Below are positions 1 to 10,373 of a stretch of 64,000 bases of DNA, piece after piece (position 1 is the first letter of the stretch; the number at the start of each line of letters is the position of its first letter). Made by a program: the position numbers and the translations under genes. The stretch covers positions 954,496 to 1,018,495 of the forward strand of contig MU001672.1 in NCBI GenBank assembly GCA_010093515.1, given 5' to 3'. The DNA comes from Lineolata rhizophorae (Eukaryota; Ascomycota; Dothideomycetes; Lineolatales; Lineolataceae). The notes beneath the pieces were generated by a model. That model made no database searches and had not been told where the DNA came from. It worked only from the letters and a program-made list of their open reading frames with translations.

Positions 1-1175
1 GGTCGCTCGCACAGCGAAACATGCCTTGCTTGTTTCTTTCCACGCGGGTCTGCGGCCAGGTTTTCTCCCTAGCCGCGGCTAGAAGGACAGAGCTCGCGTC
101 CTCGTGCGGCGGAAGCGGAGCAACAAAAACCACGTACGGCGTCCTCGGCGTTCTCTCCAAACGATACCCACGCTCTCTACAATGGGGCCTGAAGATACCA
201 ATGGTGTGTGTTGGGAACTCGTGTAGTCGCGATTTCCCCCACCGACTTTCTTCCGGCCAGGACCTGGGGAAGTGCCAAGGAAGTGAAGTGCGTAGGGCTC
301 AAAAAGTCACTGCCGCTAGAGGCTGATATCTCACGATGTATTCCTCCTCGAATGATGCCATGGATAAAATGTTCCCACTCCACGTATGCATACACAGCGA
401 CCGCCGCCTACCGCCCTACATATGTCCTACGCTAAAAGCGGATATGAAAGTGGGAACCGCCCCCAAGCCCCAACACTTATGTTTCCAAGCACCTTCTCTT
501 TGAAACGATGGACCGAATTCCATCTGGGATAAGCATAGACTGGCCCGTGCCTCGGACGTAACGCAAGATATTACTGTTCAGCCCCCTTGACGGCGAGCGC
601 AGAGTTCAAGCCCAAGAACAACCGCCGTCTCGCGACCCATCGCCACGGCAAGAGTAATCCGATTCGGAACAAAGATCCCTTTTATGACAGCTACGAATAC
701 GACCTCGGAAGTAGCCACCCTCATCCGTCTAGTTTCCTATAGACCGACCATTCAAGGACCCAAACGCGACAACAAAGCCGCCCAAACCCTTTGTCTACCC
801 CATCCCATCTATCCAGCAATGCGAAAACAAATTAAAAATCCTCCAAGGGAGCCCTGCCTACTTCCGCCGATCATCTAACCGCACCAACAAATGACGGGGC
901 GACGGCGCAGTACGGCGCTTATGCCCGTGTTGCTCCAGCCCCGAGCAGTGCTGCCACGGAGAGGACATGACATGTACTCGGGTCTCGAAGGGCAAGGACA
1001 GCAAAAAAAAAAAAGACAAAACACAAAAGGCGACGAACTGAAGCCGACAAAAAAATGAGGAAGTGATTAAGAGCGAACTAACAGATTACTGTCCAACCTA
1101 TCCATCATCACACCTATTACAATCTCCATCGCCAATTTTATCCCCAGCTCGCATCTCGCCATCACACACGTACAC
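1..1175. other. Intergenic left edge, 3' flank of bHLH gene
   Basis: No supportable gene is seen. The reading frames here are short, overlap on both strands and lack domain-like sequence. An A-run lies near 1003-1014. The right end forms the 3' flank of the minus-strand bHLH gene. Confidence 0.6.
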
Positions 1176-3656
1176 CTAACTACTCAACAAATCCCTCACA
1201 CTCATCCCCCTAAGCCCCTGCCCGGCACTTCCCCCCGTCCCGGCCCCACCTTCGCCCGCACTCGTCCCTCCCCCTCCTCCTCCTCCTCCTCCTCCTCCTC
1301 CTCCGCCAGCCCCAACCCCACCCCAACTCCTCCGATCATTATTCAGCATCAGCAACGCAGCCGTCGCCTCGCGATCGTCCATGATATCGCCAGCCTGCAA
1401 GGGGGCTCCTCCTCCCCCTCCTCCTCCCGCCGCAGCCGCGCTCCCACCGCTCCCGCCCCCTCCATCCACCGGCTTCAAAGCCGGACTCGTCAACCTAAAC
1501 GACGAGAAAGCCGCCTGCGGAGGCACGCCCGCGCCGCGGCCAAGCTGCTGCTGTTGCTGCTGGCCCCCTCCTCCTCCTCCTCCTCCGCCCGCCCCTCCGC
1601 CGCCGCCGGCGCTACCACGCTGCCGGACGCCGAGCCCCGTCCCCAGCGACGGCGACAAGCCGCCCTCGAACACGGGCGACGCATGTGCGGAGGCGGAGAC
1701 GGCGGCGGCGGCGACGTCGGGGCCGGCGGTGGCGGCGGCGAAGGCGGAGTAGGAGCGCTTGCGGGGGTCCGAGGGCCGAGGGGGTGGCGGGGCGGCGGAG
1801 GTGGACGAGGAGGAAGAGGAGGGGCCCAGGGCGGGAGAGGTGGTGGTGGTTGGGGTCGATGAGGTCGAGGCTGAGGCCGCCGGAGCGGGGACGGGGGCGG
1901 GAGCGGGGAAGGGCGTGATGGGGTGGGTTGAGCTGCTGCGGGAGGAGTGGTGGTTGGGATGGTGGCCGTGGTGGTGGCCGTGGTGGTGGCCGTGGTGGTG
2001 ATGGTGATGGTCCGAGGGGTGTAGGGCTGGAGACGTCGTCGTGGTTGTGGGGGTGGTTGTCGTCGTGGAGACGGAGCCGGCGCGGACGGACGAAGGCGAG
2101 GCGTAGTAGGAGGCGGCGCTGCCACGGTGGCGGTGGTGATGGTGGTGATGGTGGTGGAAGGGACTGCCGGAGAAGTCGTTGCTGCCGATGCTGGTGCCAC
2201 CATAATGGGGGGGAGGAAACGTGGACGTCGGGGACGGCTCGTCGGCCATGTCTTCGTCGGCGTCGCCTTCGGAGGCGGCCGCCGCCAACTCTTCGACGCC
2301 GCCACCGCCCTCGTAATCGTCATCTTCTTCATCGTCATCGTCGTCGTCGTCGCCGTCGCGCATGGCGTGATCACCATCGCCTGCCAGCGCAAGGGACTCT
2401 CCGGCGGTGGCGTGCGTCGGTGTGAAGGCGGCCGAGGACGGAGACCGACGTAGGGATGACTTGTTGGCGGCCTGGAGGTCCTTGACGCATTGCTCGAGGT
2501 AGCGCATGTACTCGATGCTAGCCTAGTCGGACAGAGAGAGAGAGTCAGTGAATTTGATCGACGTCACGAACGACGAATCGAGACGCCTCTCTGCATGGGA
2601 TTAGATGAGGTGGAACGCGGGCCCTCGGCTTACCTGCAAAATGGCCAACTTGTGCATCTCCTGCCCGGCGCACGCCGGAATCATGTCCTTGAGCACGCCA
2701 AACTCCTCGTTCATCTTGGACCGCCGCCTGCGCTCGATCAGGCTGTGCGCCGTCTTGCGCGCGATCTTGCGCCCGGCGGCCGTCGTGGTGCCGCCCTGCT
2801 TCCTCTTCCCACCTCCTCCGTTTCCTCCCGCATTCGCTCCCGCGCTACTACCAGCTTGCGCCTTGCCGTCCGCCGCCGTCGCAGCAGCAGAAGGCGTAGT
2901 AGCTGTCGCTCCCGCCGCAGCACCAGCACCAGCACCAGCACCAGCACCAGCACCAGCACCAGCACCAGCACCAGCACCAGCACCAGTGCCAGTGCCAGCC
3001 CCTTTACCACCGCTCCCCGCAGCGGCGCCGCCATCGCCGCTCCCGCTCTGCCCCTTCCCGGCCGCTGCCCCTGCTGCACCCGCCTGCCCTCGCGGCCTCA
3101 TCTGGATAATCTTGCGCGACCGGCTCGGCGGCGGCGGCAGCGTGTACTCTTCAGTCACTGCACCAGCACCAGAACCAGCACCAGCACCGCCAGACGCGCC
3201 ACCACCGGCAGCATTCCCACCAGCACCACCCTTACGCCCCGTCTCCGCGCCCGCCCCACCACCACCGCCGCCCCGTTTCGCCGCACCCGAGCGCCGCCTA
3301 GCCCCCGCGGCCGCACCCGCCGTCGGTGCCGCGGCGCCCGACGACGGCGGCGGAGAAGCAAACGGGCGGTACGACGAGTCGGAGCCGTTGTTGGACGGGG
3401 CCGACGAGGACGAGGAGGAGGACGAACTGAGGCTGGAGCGGGTGCTGGGAGCGCTGGCGGTGCTGGTGGCGGGGGTGGGGCCGCCGAGGGCGAGGGCGGC
3501 GGGCGGGAGGGCGAAGGAGGTGGTGTCGAGGGAGTGAGGGGGGAGGGGGGCGCCGTTGGTGGTTGCGGTGGTGGTGGAGGACGAGGAGGAGGGGGGTTGT
3601 TTGGCGGATATGTCGGTGGATGGGGCGGGTGTGAGGGGGAAGGAGGGGCGCGGCAT
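1176..3656 (-). CDS. bHLH transcription factor with long low-complexity tails
   Basis: Predicted nuclear basic helix-loop-helix transcription factor, 789 aa. Exons, minus strand: 3656-2634 and 2522-1176; the 111-nt intron (2523-2633) splits helix 2 of the HLH. The bHLH lies at about residues 300-357: a basic region with the ERRRR motif, helix 1 (NEEFGVLKDMIP), a loop, then KLAILQ joined across the intron to ASIEYMRYLEQCV. The His-Glu-Arg layout of the basic region is typical of CACGTG (E-box) binders. The rest is low complexity: a Gly-Ala repeat just before the bHLH, and after it Asp/Glu, His, Thr, Ser, Gly and Gln tracts. Sordariomycete homologues are often called HLH (PalcA-like) factors, but I do not assign a named orthologue. 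The start at 3656 is the first Met of an open frame and could be wrong by some residues. The join restores an unbroken HLH, so the gene structure is well supported. Confidence 0.85.
2921..2986. repeat. Hexanucleotide microsatellite (CACCAG)n inside the bHLH gene
   Basis: About 11 near-perfect CACCAG units on the plus strand. On the coding minus strand they read GGT-GCT and encode an alternating Gly-Ala tract just N-terminal to the DNA-binding domain. Unit length is a multiple of three, so length changes keep the frame. Confidence 0.9.
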
Positions 3657-4932
3657 GGTGGGTGGTTGGCGGTGGTAGCGAGGAGAGGAGAGCGGGGTCG
3701 TTCTAGCACGTCTGGTCGTTGGTGCTGTGGCTGTTGGTATCGTCGTGGCGGGTGGACGTGGTGGATAGGTTGGCTGGCTGGCTGGCTGGCTGGCCGACGA
3801 GACCGACGGACTGGCAGACCGCTTGGCGTCCCCCAGTCACGCTTGCTTAGGCGCGGATAGGGCTGTGAATAGGACAAAGGGTGGTGCTATGAAGCAGCTG
3901 CGGGCGCTCTCAGGATACCGGCGGCGGGTGCTGAGCGGCGCAGACGGAGCAAGTAACGGTGGTGATGATGGTGGTGAGTCCCGGCGGTCGTCGACCGGGA
4001 CGGCTGGGCCGTCGGGCAGCAGTCGTCGACGCGGGAGGGCGCGACGACAAGATATCGACGGCGGACGGCATGATGGAGGAGAGGAGAGGGGACGGGGAGG
4101 ACGGGGAGGAGAGAAAAGGGCGCGGCGAGCGCGACTGAAGGGGTCCGGTCGAAGGTGTCGCGTGCTCGGGCTGCCCCCGGCCATTGGCTGGCGGCCGGCG
4201 CCCGCAGCCCGCCCACGGGGCGCTTCAATTGGCTGTCGGCGGCTGCTGCGCCAGCCCACCACGGCCTCCGCGCCCGCCGCGCCGTCGCAGCGTCTGCGTG
4301 CGCACACAGCACGCGGAAGTCCTCACGCCGCGGCGCGAGGGGCCGCCGAGGCCTGGCCGTCGCCCGCTGCAAAACTCCCCGACGGCAAATCAGCGCGACT
4401 CCTCGGCTCCGCTCTCCTGCCGCCCGTCGTCTGTGATGCGAGCATCGCGGCACGCGCGCGCCCCGGTGGACCCCGGGCCTACCTGGACACACGACTCCGT
4501 GGAGGCACGGTGATTGCGGCAGCAGATGCGCGGCGAGAGCTACATACCGGCATCTCATTGTCCCGCGCCTCGCGCCCGCCCGTTGCGCGGCACGTGGCCG
4601 TTGTGGCGTACTACGTGTGTATCGCGACGCTGCCGTACCTTGCGACAAAGCGGCCCGAGCGTGTCCGACGCGACGGCGCGGCGGCGCCAATGCACCGTGC
4701 GGGAGATGACCAAGTCCAAAGTACGTACATATTCGCACAGTATCGGTGGCCGAGGCCCGTCAGGTCTACACCACCCGCTGTTGTACAGCGTGCGCAGCCG
4801 CCACAGCCTCAGATCCAGGCGTCCCAATTGAACGCGCGTGCCTCCACCACCCTCGTTGCCGACGCGGAAGCACGAAGCAAGCGCTTCTTTCTATCCTGGC
4901 CCACCAAATTCCGCCCTCACGTGACCCCTCAG
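3657..4932. promoter_or_regulatory. Upstream region of the bHLH gene
   Basis: About 1.3 kb between the bHLH start (3656) and the stop of the TilS-like gene (4933), both on the minus strand. It holds a TGGC tandem run at 3771-3794, two CCAAT boxes in the sense direction of the bHLH gene (complement of 4183-4187 and 4228-4232) and two CACGTG E-boxes (4591-4596 and 4918-4923). Long open frames here follow from GC-rich low-complexity sequence and do not look like protein. Promoter function is inferred. Confidence 0.5.
3771..3794. repeat. Tetranucleotide run (TGGC)6
   Basis: Six tandem TGGC units about 115 bp upstream of the bHLH start codon, probably in its promoter or 5' leader. Simple repeat with no coding role seen. 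Confidence 0.85.
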
Positions 4933-7227
4933 TCACCCAGCCCGTCTCGTACTCCGCGAAACAGGCCTCTCTCCGTCCCCTCTCTCCACCACCGCCGTCG
5001 CTGCCTCCTTATCCCCCACGCCCTCCGCCAGAAAGCCCTCCAAATCCAGCCCGCTCCCCCGCCTCACCAACACGGCCCCCCCCTGCCCCTCTCTCGCAAC
5101 CCTCTCCGCACCCCCCAGATCCACCGCCTTATACCTCGTCTCCCACGTCAGGCCCGCCCACTCCTTCCCCGACGCCCTACACCCCAGCGTCGGCAGCGCC
5201 ACCACCACTTCTCTCTCCTCCTCGTGCTCCTCCTCCCCATTCCCACCCATCATCCCATAGCCCTCCCTTCCTCCACCCGCCACCACCGCCGGCACCCCCG
5301 ACCGCGCCTTCCCCGGCGCAACCTCCCTCAACAACCGCTTGGCCCGCGTCCGCGCCCCCGCCCCCATACCCACGAGGCCGTCCCGTGGCCCCAGGAGCCG
5401 CACCCGCACCCGCCGCCCCGTCCGGTTCGCCACCCGCAGCCAGAACCGCCCGTCGCACAGCGCGAACGCGTCGCTCGCGCCGGAGCCGCCGCCGCCGCTG
5501 CCATTGCTGCCGACGGCGGCCGGAGGGACGACTATGGAGCCGCCGCCGGCCTCACCCCGCTTGGGCGGCGCGCGGGCGAGCCGCCACGTCTGCACGCCGG
5601 CGCCCGCCCCGCCGCGGGGGCGACGCGACGGCGCCTCGGTCGGGCGGCGGCCAGGCGGCGGCAGCTTCTGGAAGTGCACGCCCGCGGCCGTGAAGCTCGA
5701 GAGCGCGCCCGGCGGCGCCGGCTCCACGTCGGCCGCCGCGGCGGCGGGCCCGGCGGCGCCCCAGATGCCGGGGAAGAAGCGCGCGGCGGCGAGAACGAAG
5801 GGCTGGAGGTCGAGGTCCGGGGTGGGCGAGACGGGCGCGGCGGCGCGGCGGAGGAACATGCAGGCGAGCATGAAGGCGTCCTTGACGGCTGGCGGTGTAG
5901 GTGGAGGGGAGGGAGAGTCGCTGCCGGCCGATGAGGAGGGGTTCGGCGCGGTAGGGCGGTCCGAGGATGGCTCCCAAGACGCGGCGAGCCCGGATTTCCG
6001 GTGCAGCGCGACCCAGACGACCTCCGGAATGCCGAGCGTCAGCACGCCGGAGCGCAGGTCCAGCCTGACGGAGCACGCGTCGAAGAGGCGGGCGGCGGCG
6101 CGCTCGCGGGCGTCGACCTTGGCCGTCGCGCGCGCCGCCGCCGCCATCAGCGAGCTCGCCTGGAGCGCCCCGGGAAGCGCGAACTCGGCCCGACAGAAGC
6201 GGATCGCGTTGCGCATCGTGGCCGTGCGGTCGCGGTTGGTCGCGTCCTCAACCCAGTCGAGGCCGGCGTCGCAGCACGTCTGCACGAGGCGCTCCTTGGC
6301 GAAGCCGAGCAGCGGGCGCAGGACGCGCACGCCGCCGCTCTCCACGGCCGTCGTGGGCGCGTGGCCCGCCGGGTCGTCCTCCCTCTTTTTCGACCGCGCG
6401 CCGACGCTCGCCGGCAGTCCGCTTCCCCCGCCGCCGCTGTCCCGCACGCCGTACATGCCCGCGCAGTGCGGGATCGGCAGGGCCGGCCGGATGCCGCGCA
6501 GCCCGGCCGACGACGCGCGCCGCGCCGCCATGCGCGCCAGCACCGTCTCGACCTGGTCGTCGGCGTGGTGCGCGACGAGCAGCTTGTCGACGCCGTCGGC
6601 GCGGCAGGCGGCGCCCAGCGCGCGGTAGCGCAGCACCCGCGCCGCCGACTCGTAGTTCGACGCGCGGTTGCTGTCAGCGCCGCCGGAGATCTTGCGCTCG
6701 AACTCGGTCAGCGCGCGGGGTGGCAGGGTGCTGCGGTCGGCGGTGAGGATGCGGGCTTGGAGGCCTGGAGGGGAGAAGATACTTGGTCAGTTCGGTGGGG
6801 GGTGGCGATGGGAATCGTGGTCGGAGGCGCAGTCCATGTAGATGTAGCGTACCTAGCTTCCCGAGGAGGTGGGCTACATGCCTTGCCTCTTCGGCGCTCT
6901 CGCGCCTGATTCCGTGGTCCACGATGTAGGCGTGAAGACGGAAGACGCTGCTGAATTTATGGCAGAGGTATGCAAGGGCCATCGAGTCGCTGCCGCCGCT
7001 TATGGCAAGGCCTGGGCGCAATTGCAAATTAAAGGATCCAGTTAGTTCTGAGGTCTCGAGAGGTGATCGTGAATGCTACAGGCAAGGCCATGCATGAGGG
7101 GCCCGGTTCACCTACCCAGCCGATTCGCATTACCTCGTCCATGATGGGGGTGTGTAGGTCGCCATAGCGCGTACAGAGCCTCTCGGAACTCTGCTACGCT
7201 GACGGGGCGGGGAAGGGCGCCTGTCAT
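4933..7227 (-). CDS. tRNA(Ile)-lysidine synthetase-like PP-loop ATPase (TilS family)
   Basis: Predicted 694-aa N-type ATP pyrophosphatase of the TilS/TtcA superfamily. Exons, minus strand: 7227-7134, 7011-6853 and 6764-4933; introns 7012-7133 and 6765-6852. The first splice joins GR to GLAISGGSDSM and so completes the PP-loop SGGxDS at residues 36-41. Further family marks are VDHGIR, the HHADDQVET motif, RPLL-F-K, and the DATN...RN-IR signature. In bacteria TilS uses ATP to attach lysine to C34 of tRNA-Ile(CAU) so that it reads AUA. Fungal nuclear members are usually annotated only by similarity; a mitochondrial tRNA role is possible but no clear targeting peptide is visible. The C-terminal half is low complexity except for a short segment resembling the TilS C-terminal fold (CDGRFWLRVANRTGRRV). 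It shares a divergent promoter with Hsp10. Confidence 0.85.
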
Positions 7228-7638
7228 CGCCCATTCATAGTCGAGTCGGACGAGAGATCGGACGAGATCTCTGCGCGTGGTGCCGATTGTGTCAGCACGC
7301 ACTCGGCAAGAGGTGGTTTGCAAAGAGGGAATTGAGCCGGCGAAGTCTTCGCGCAAACGAGGCGGCGTTCGCCGCGCGGGCCAGCTGGCCCAAGCTCCCC
7401 CGGGACCTGCGGCGTTCGAGAAATTTCTCCCAGCGCCCGAAACAAAACCACCGTCCCCCCGAATCTTTCCCGGCAAGCCGAGAAAACATCCACAGCTCTC
7501 TCTCCCTCTTTTCCTCCCCATCTCCATCCATTCTTTCTTCCATCCCCCACGCCCGCCAATCGAATTCCCGACGGCCTTTCTCGCGGTCATCTCTCCTTCG
7601 TCTTCTCCTCGCGCATCCTACCTCCCATCGGTGTTACA
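7228..7638. promoter_or_regulatory. Divergent promoter between TilS-like gene and hsp10
   Basis: 411 bp between two opposite start codons. It contains a perfect heat-shock element (7415-7427) and a pyrimidine-rich stretch (about 7495-7560) before the hsp10 start, which fits a fungal transcription start region. Confidence 0.7.
7415..7427 (+). promoter_or_regulatory. Heat-shock element (three inverted nGAAn units)
   Basis: The sequence TTC-GA-GAA-AT-TTC is a perfect three-unit array of alternating nTTCn/nGAAn blocks, the minimal high-affinity site for trimeric Hsf1. It lies 212 bp upstream of the hsp10 ATG. Known biology: hsp10/hsp60 genes are Hsf1 targets. That it works in this organism is inference. 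Confidence 0.75.
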
Positions 7639-8272
7639 ATGGTACGTTCAGACTCCTGCCCCCAGCTGCGTAGCACATGCGCGCCATCGCCCTCATCCTC
7701 CTCCCTTCCCTTCCCGTCCTACACCCCAACCCTCCTCCAGTTCCCCTCCCCCGCCCCGCATTAAAGCGAGCGATCAAAGAAACCAAGCTGACACTCCCGC
7801 TCCGTGCGCGCGCGCGCAGTCTACCGCGCTGAAGTCGGTCAAGGCGCTCGCGCCGCTGCTGGACCGCGTGCTGGTGCAGCGGGTCAAGGCCGAGGCCAAG
7901 ACGGCCGGCGGCATCTTCCTGCCCGAGTCGGCCGTCAAGGATCTCAACGAGGCCAAGGTGCTGGCCGTCGGGCCGGGCGCGCTGGACAAGGAGGGCAAGC
8001 GCATACCGTGCTCGGTGACGCCGGGGGACAAGGTTTTGATTCCGCAGGTTGGTGCTACTAGGTTGCGCACGAGGGCGTGGGAGAGCGAGGATGCTGACGC
8101 GCTGCACAGTACGGCGGCAGCCCGATCAAGGTTGGCGAGGAGGAGTATTCCCTCTTCAGGGACCACGAGTACGTTCCCTGTTCCTCTCCACTACAGGGCA
8201 AAATCCTCTCGTGACCTGAACTGACGCGGTTGTCTTCATCCTCGCAGGCTTCTGGCCAAGATCAAGGAGTAA
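7639..8272 (+). CDS. hsp10: Mitochondrial 10-kDa chaperonin (Hsp10/GroES)
   Basis: 104-aa co-chaperonin of the mitochondrial matrix. It caps Hsp60 and helps fold imported proteins. Exons: 7639-7641, 7820-8047, 8110-8168 and 8248-8272; introns of 178, 62 and 79 nt. Exon 1 is only the ATG. The spliced protein is the whole GroES fold without low-complexity additions: LAPLLDRVLVQRV, the mobile loop KAEAKTAGGIFLPE, then LAVGPG, PGDKVLIPQYGG, and the end LLAKIKE. The length matches fungal Hsp10 and each junction keeps the family sequence intact, so the exon calls are firm. The last coding exon is a 25-nt microexon. A heat-shock element upstream suggests Hsf1 control. Confidence 0.97.
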
Positions 8273-9043
8273 GCGAGAGCGAATGCAACGACGTCCATGT
8301 TCGGAGAAAGGGAGAAGATAATCGGCGTGTGTACCAATACTTGCTTTTTGTTCCGGCCTGGTCGAAAAAGCGAAAACAGAGGGGAGGTGGAATCTTGCAT
8401 TGGGCATTTCGCGGCAGTCCGAGCGCGTCCTTCCAGTAATCTTCGCCGCAAGGCCCTGTACTTAGTTACTCCGAAAGACATCTCTGCTCTAATTTGACTG
8501 CGAGGTCTTTCTTTGCGTGTTGAACCGGTGAGTTGAGATATAGTCAGGTATGTGGTTGAGGCCATCAATTCCGCTGCTGTCTCAAAGGCCTTTGAAAGCT
8601 CATGTTAAAGACGCTACGCAAACAGCTGCATTCTGCAATCTAAAACAATAACCCTGCATCGTTACAAACCGCCTAGTACAAGCCGGTGCAGACCGTTATG
8701 GAATCACTCCCACTGACTCCGTAGGAACATACTCTGGCAGTTGTCCAAGGGTGGGATCAAACAGAGCAAACACCATGCGTGAGTGGTCTTTCCTGTTTCA
8801 GGAATGCTCAGCACTCCGGTCTGCACCATCCGTTCCTGTCCCCGGCCGATAACGACGCTTTGATTGGCGCATGGAATAGGAGCTTACGGATGACTCATGA
8901 GAGCTTTGCAGCCCTTCGGTTCCTCTCCTCTTGCTCGGCTTCTACAATCTGACACCAAAACTAACAACCACTCAAAAGTTCAATCGCCGTTTATCGGGCC
9001 CAATTGAAACAGCGACATAGACGCAAGTCAACGGCTTGGCATC
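8273..9043. other. Intergenic, hsp10 3' flank and upstream of PNPOx gene
   Basis: No gene supported. It holds the 3' flank of hsp10 and the promoter of the next plus-strand gene. No tRNA, long repeat or clear regulatory site was recognised. Confidence 0.55.
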
Positions 9044-10373
9044 ATGGTCAAATTTTACCCGTCTATTCCAGATGACCTAAGAGACTGGTGTCTCCGCCAA
9101 CCAGTCTTCTTCACGGCATCGGCCCCACTTGCAGGTACGAGGACTCTTTCAGTTGTAGTTTACGGGCTCCCAGAAGACACTAGAAGCTTTCGGTTCTACA
9201 ACATCTCCTTATACGCATCCTAGTCCTTTTCCGTTCCAAGCTTTTCTCATCTTCCCCAGAAACTGGTCAACAACAAAAATGCTAGGGAAGTAACCCTAGA
9301 AATCATTACGTGCATGTTCAACCGCGTAGTGCTAGTTCATTACCCCCGAAACCCCTCAATTCCAAAGGACTTAATTTTCCTTTATCTTTTCCCTCTCTAT
9401 TCCTCTTCACTTTCGATCAATCAGTCCCGCACCTAAAACAATAAAAACAGGCCAACACATCAACTGCTCGCCTAAGGGCTATCCCCACCGCTCGCTCCGC
9501 TTCCTAGGCCCCAACCGCGTCGCCTACCTCGACGCCACGGGCTCCGGCTGCGAGACCATCGCCCACATGTACGAGAACGGGCGGCTAACGCTCATGTTCT
9601 GCTCCTTCGGGCCGGCGCCGCGCATCGCGCGCTTCTTCTGCCGCCACGGCCGCGTCGTCGAGCTAGGCTCCGCCGAGTTCGACTCGTGGCGCGGCGTCTT
9701 CGGCGGCAGTGGCGGCGGCGGCGACGACGACGATGACGACGTCCTGGTCGGCGCCAGGGCCGTCATCGTGCTCGACGTCTTCAAGGCGCAGACGAGCTGC
9801 GGCTTCGGAGTCCCGCTCGTGGACAAGGAGACGGACGGCAAGGAGGCCACCACGACCACGACCACGACCACCGCCGCCGGCCCCGTCGGCGACCCAGAAA
9901 AGCCTACTACCGCCGGCTTGGCCGGCGGCTCCGGGGCCCCGCCCACGGAGGAGGATGCCCCGGACAGCAAGGACCTCGCCGGGGCCGTCGCGGCCGCCGT
10001 GACGGACCCGGAGAAGGCGACGCCGGCTCCGGCCGGCGGCGGCCGGGCCGGCGGCTTCGCCGAGCGCGACACGCTGGCCCGCTGGGCGACCAAGATGCTC
10101 GAGAAGGACGCGCTCGACGGGTACCGGCGCGACAACAACTGGCGCAGCCTGGACGGGCTGCCGGGGCTGCGGGCCGGGCGCAGGGCGCGCGGCCAGTGGG
10201 TCGCCGTCGAGGACGGCGGCGCGCGCGCGCGCAGGCTGGCGCGCCAGTGGGATGCCGTGCTGGTGGGCGTGCTGCTGGCGGGCGTGCTGCTGGTGGCGTT
10301 GGTGGTGGGTGGGGTGGTGAGGGTGGAGATGGGTCCGATGGCGGGTGGGCGGCTGCGTTCGCCCCTGCAGTAG
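9044..10373 (+). CDS. PNPOx-like FMN-binding split-barrel protein with C-terminal membrane anchor
   Basis: Predicted 337-aa member of the pyridoxamine 5'-phosphate oxidase-like family (PF01243 type). Exons 9044-9134 and 9451-10373; the 316-nt intron is long for this window. Exon 1 encodes MVKFYPSIPDDLRDW...FFTASAPLAG, the usual fungal N-terminus. Exon 2 continues with H-N-SPKG, the LDATGSGCETIAH motif, YENGRLTLMFCSF, PRI-RFFC-GRV and, after a Gly/Asp insert, VLDVFKAQTSCGFGVP. Near the C-terminus YRRDNNWRSLDGLPGLR precedes a hydrophobic segment of about 22 residues (about 298-319), a likely tail anchor. Low-complexity Thr/Ala/Pro linkers separate the parts. Such proteins bind FMN or a related cofactor; the substrate is unknown. 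The stop is TAG at 10371. Confidence 0.88.

Noticed and set aside
2605-3537. 310-codon plus-strand frame opposite the bHLH gene
   Set aside because: Pro/Ala repeats mirror the Gly/Ala coding repeats of the real gene; the minus strand encodes a true bHLH.
3823-5934. 703-codon plus-strand open frame
   Set aside because: It runs antisense through the C-terminal half of the TilS-like gene and its flank; composition is Arg/Pro-rich with no domain pattern. An artefact of high GC.
6667-6690. Second SGGxDS-like word (SGGADS) in the TilS-like protein
   Set aside because: It follows the true PP-loop (residues 36-41) in a region that normally forms a helix, and lacks the strand context of a nucleotide loop.
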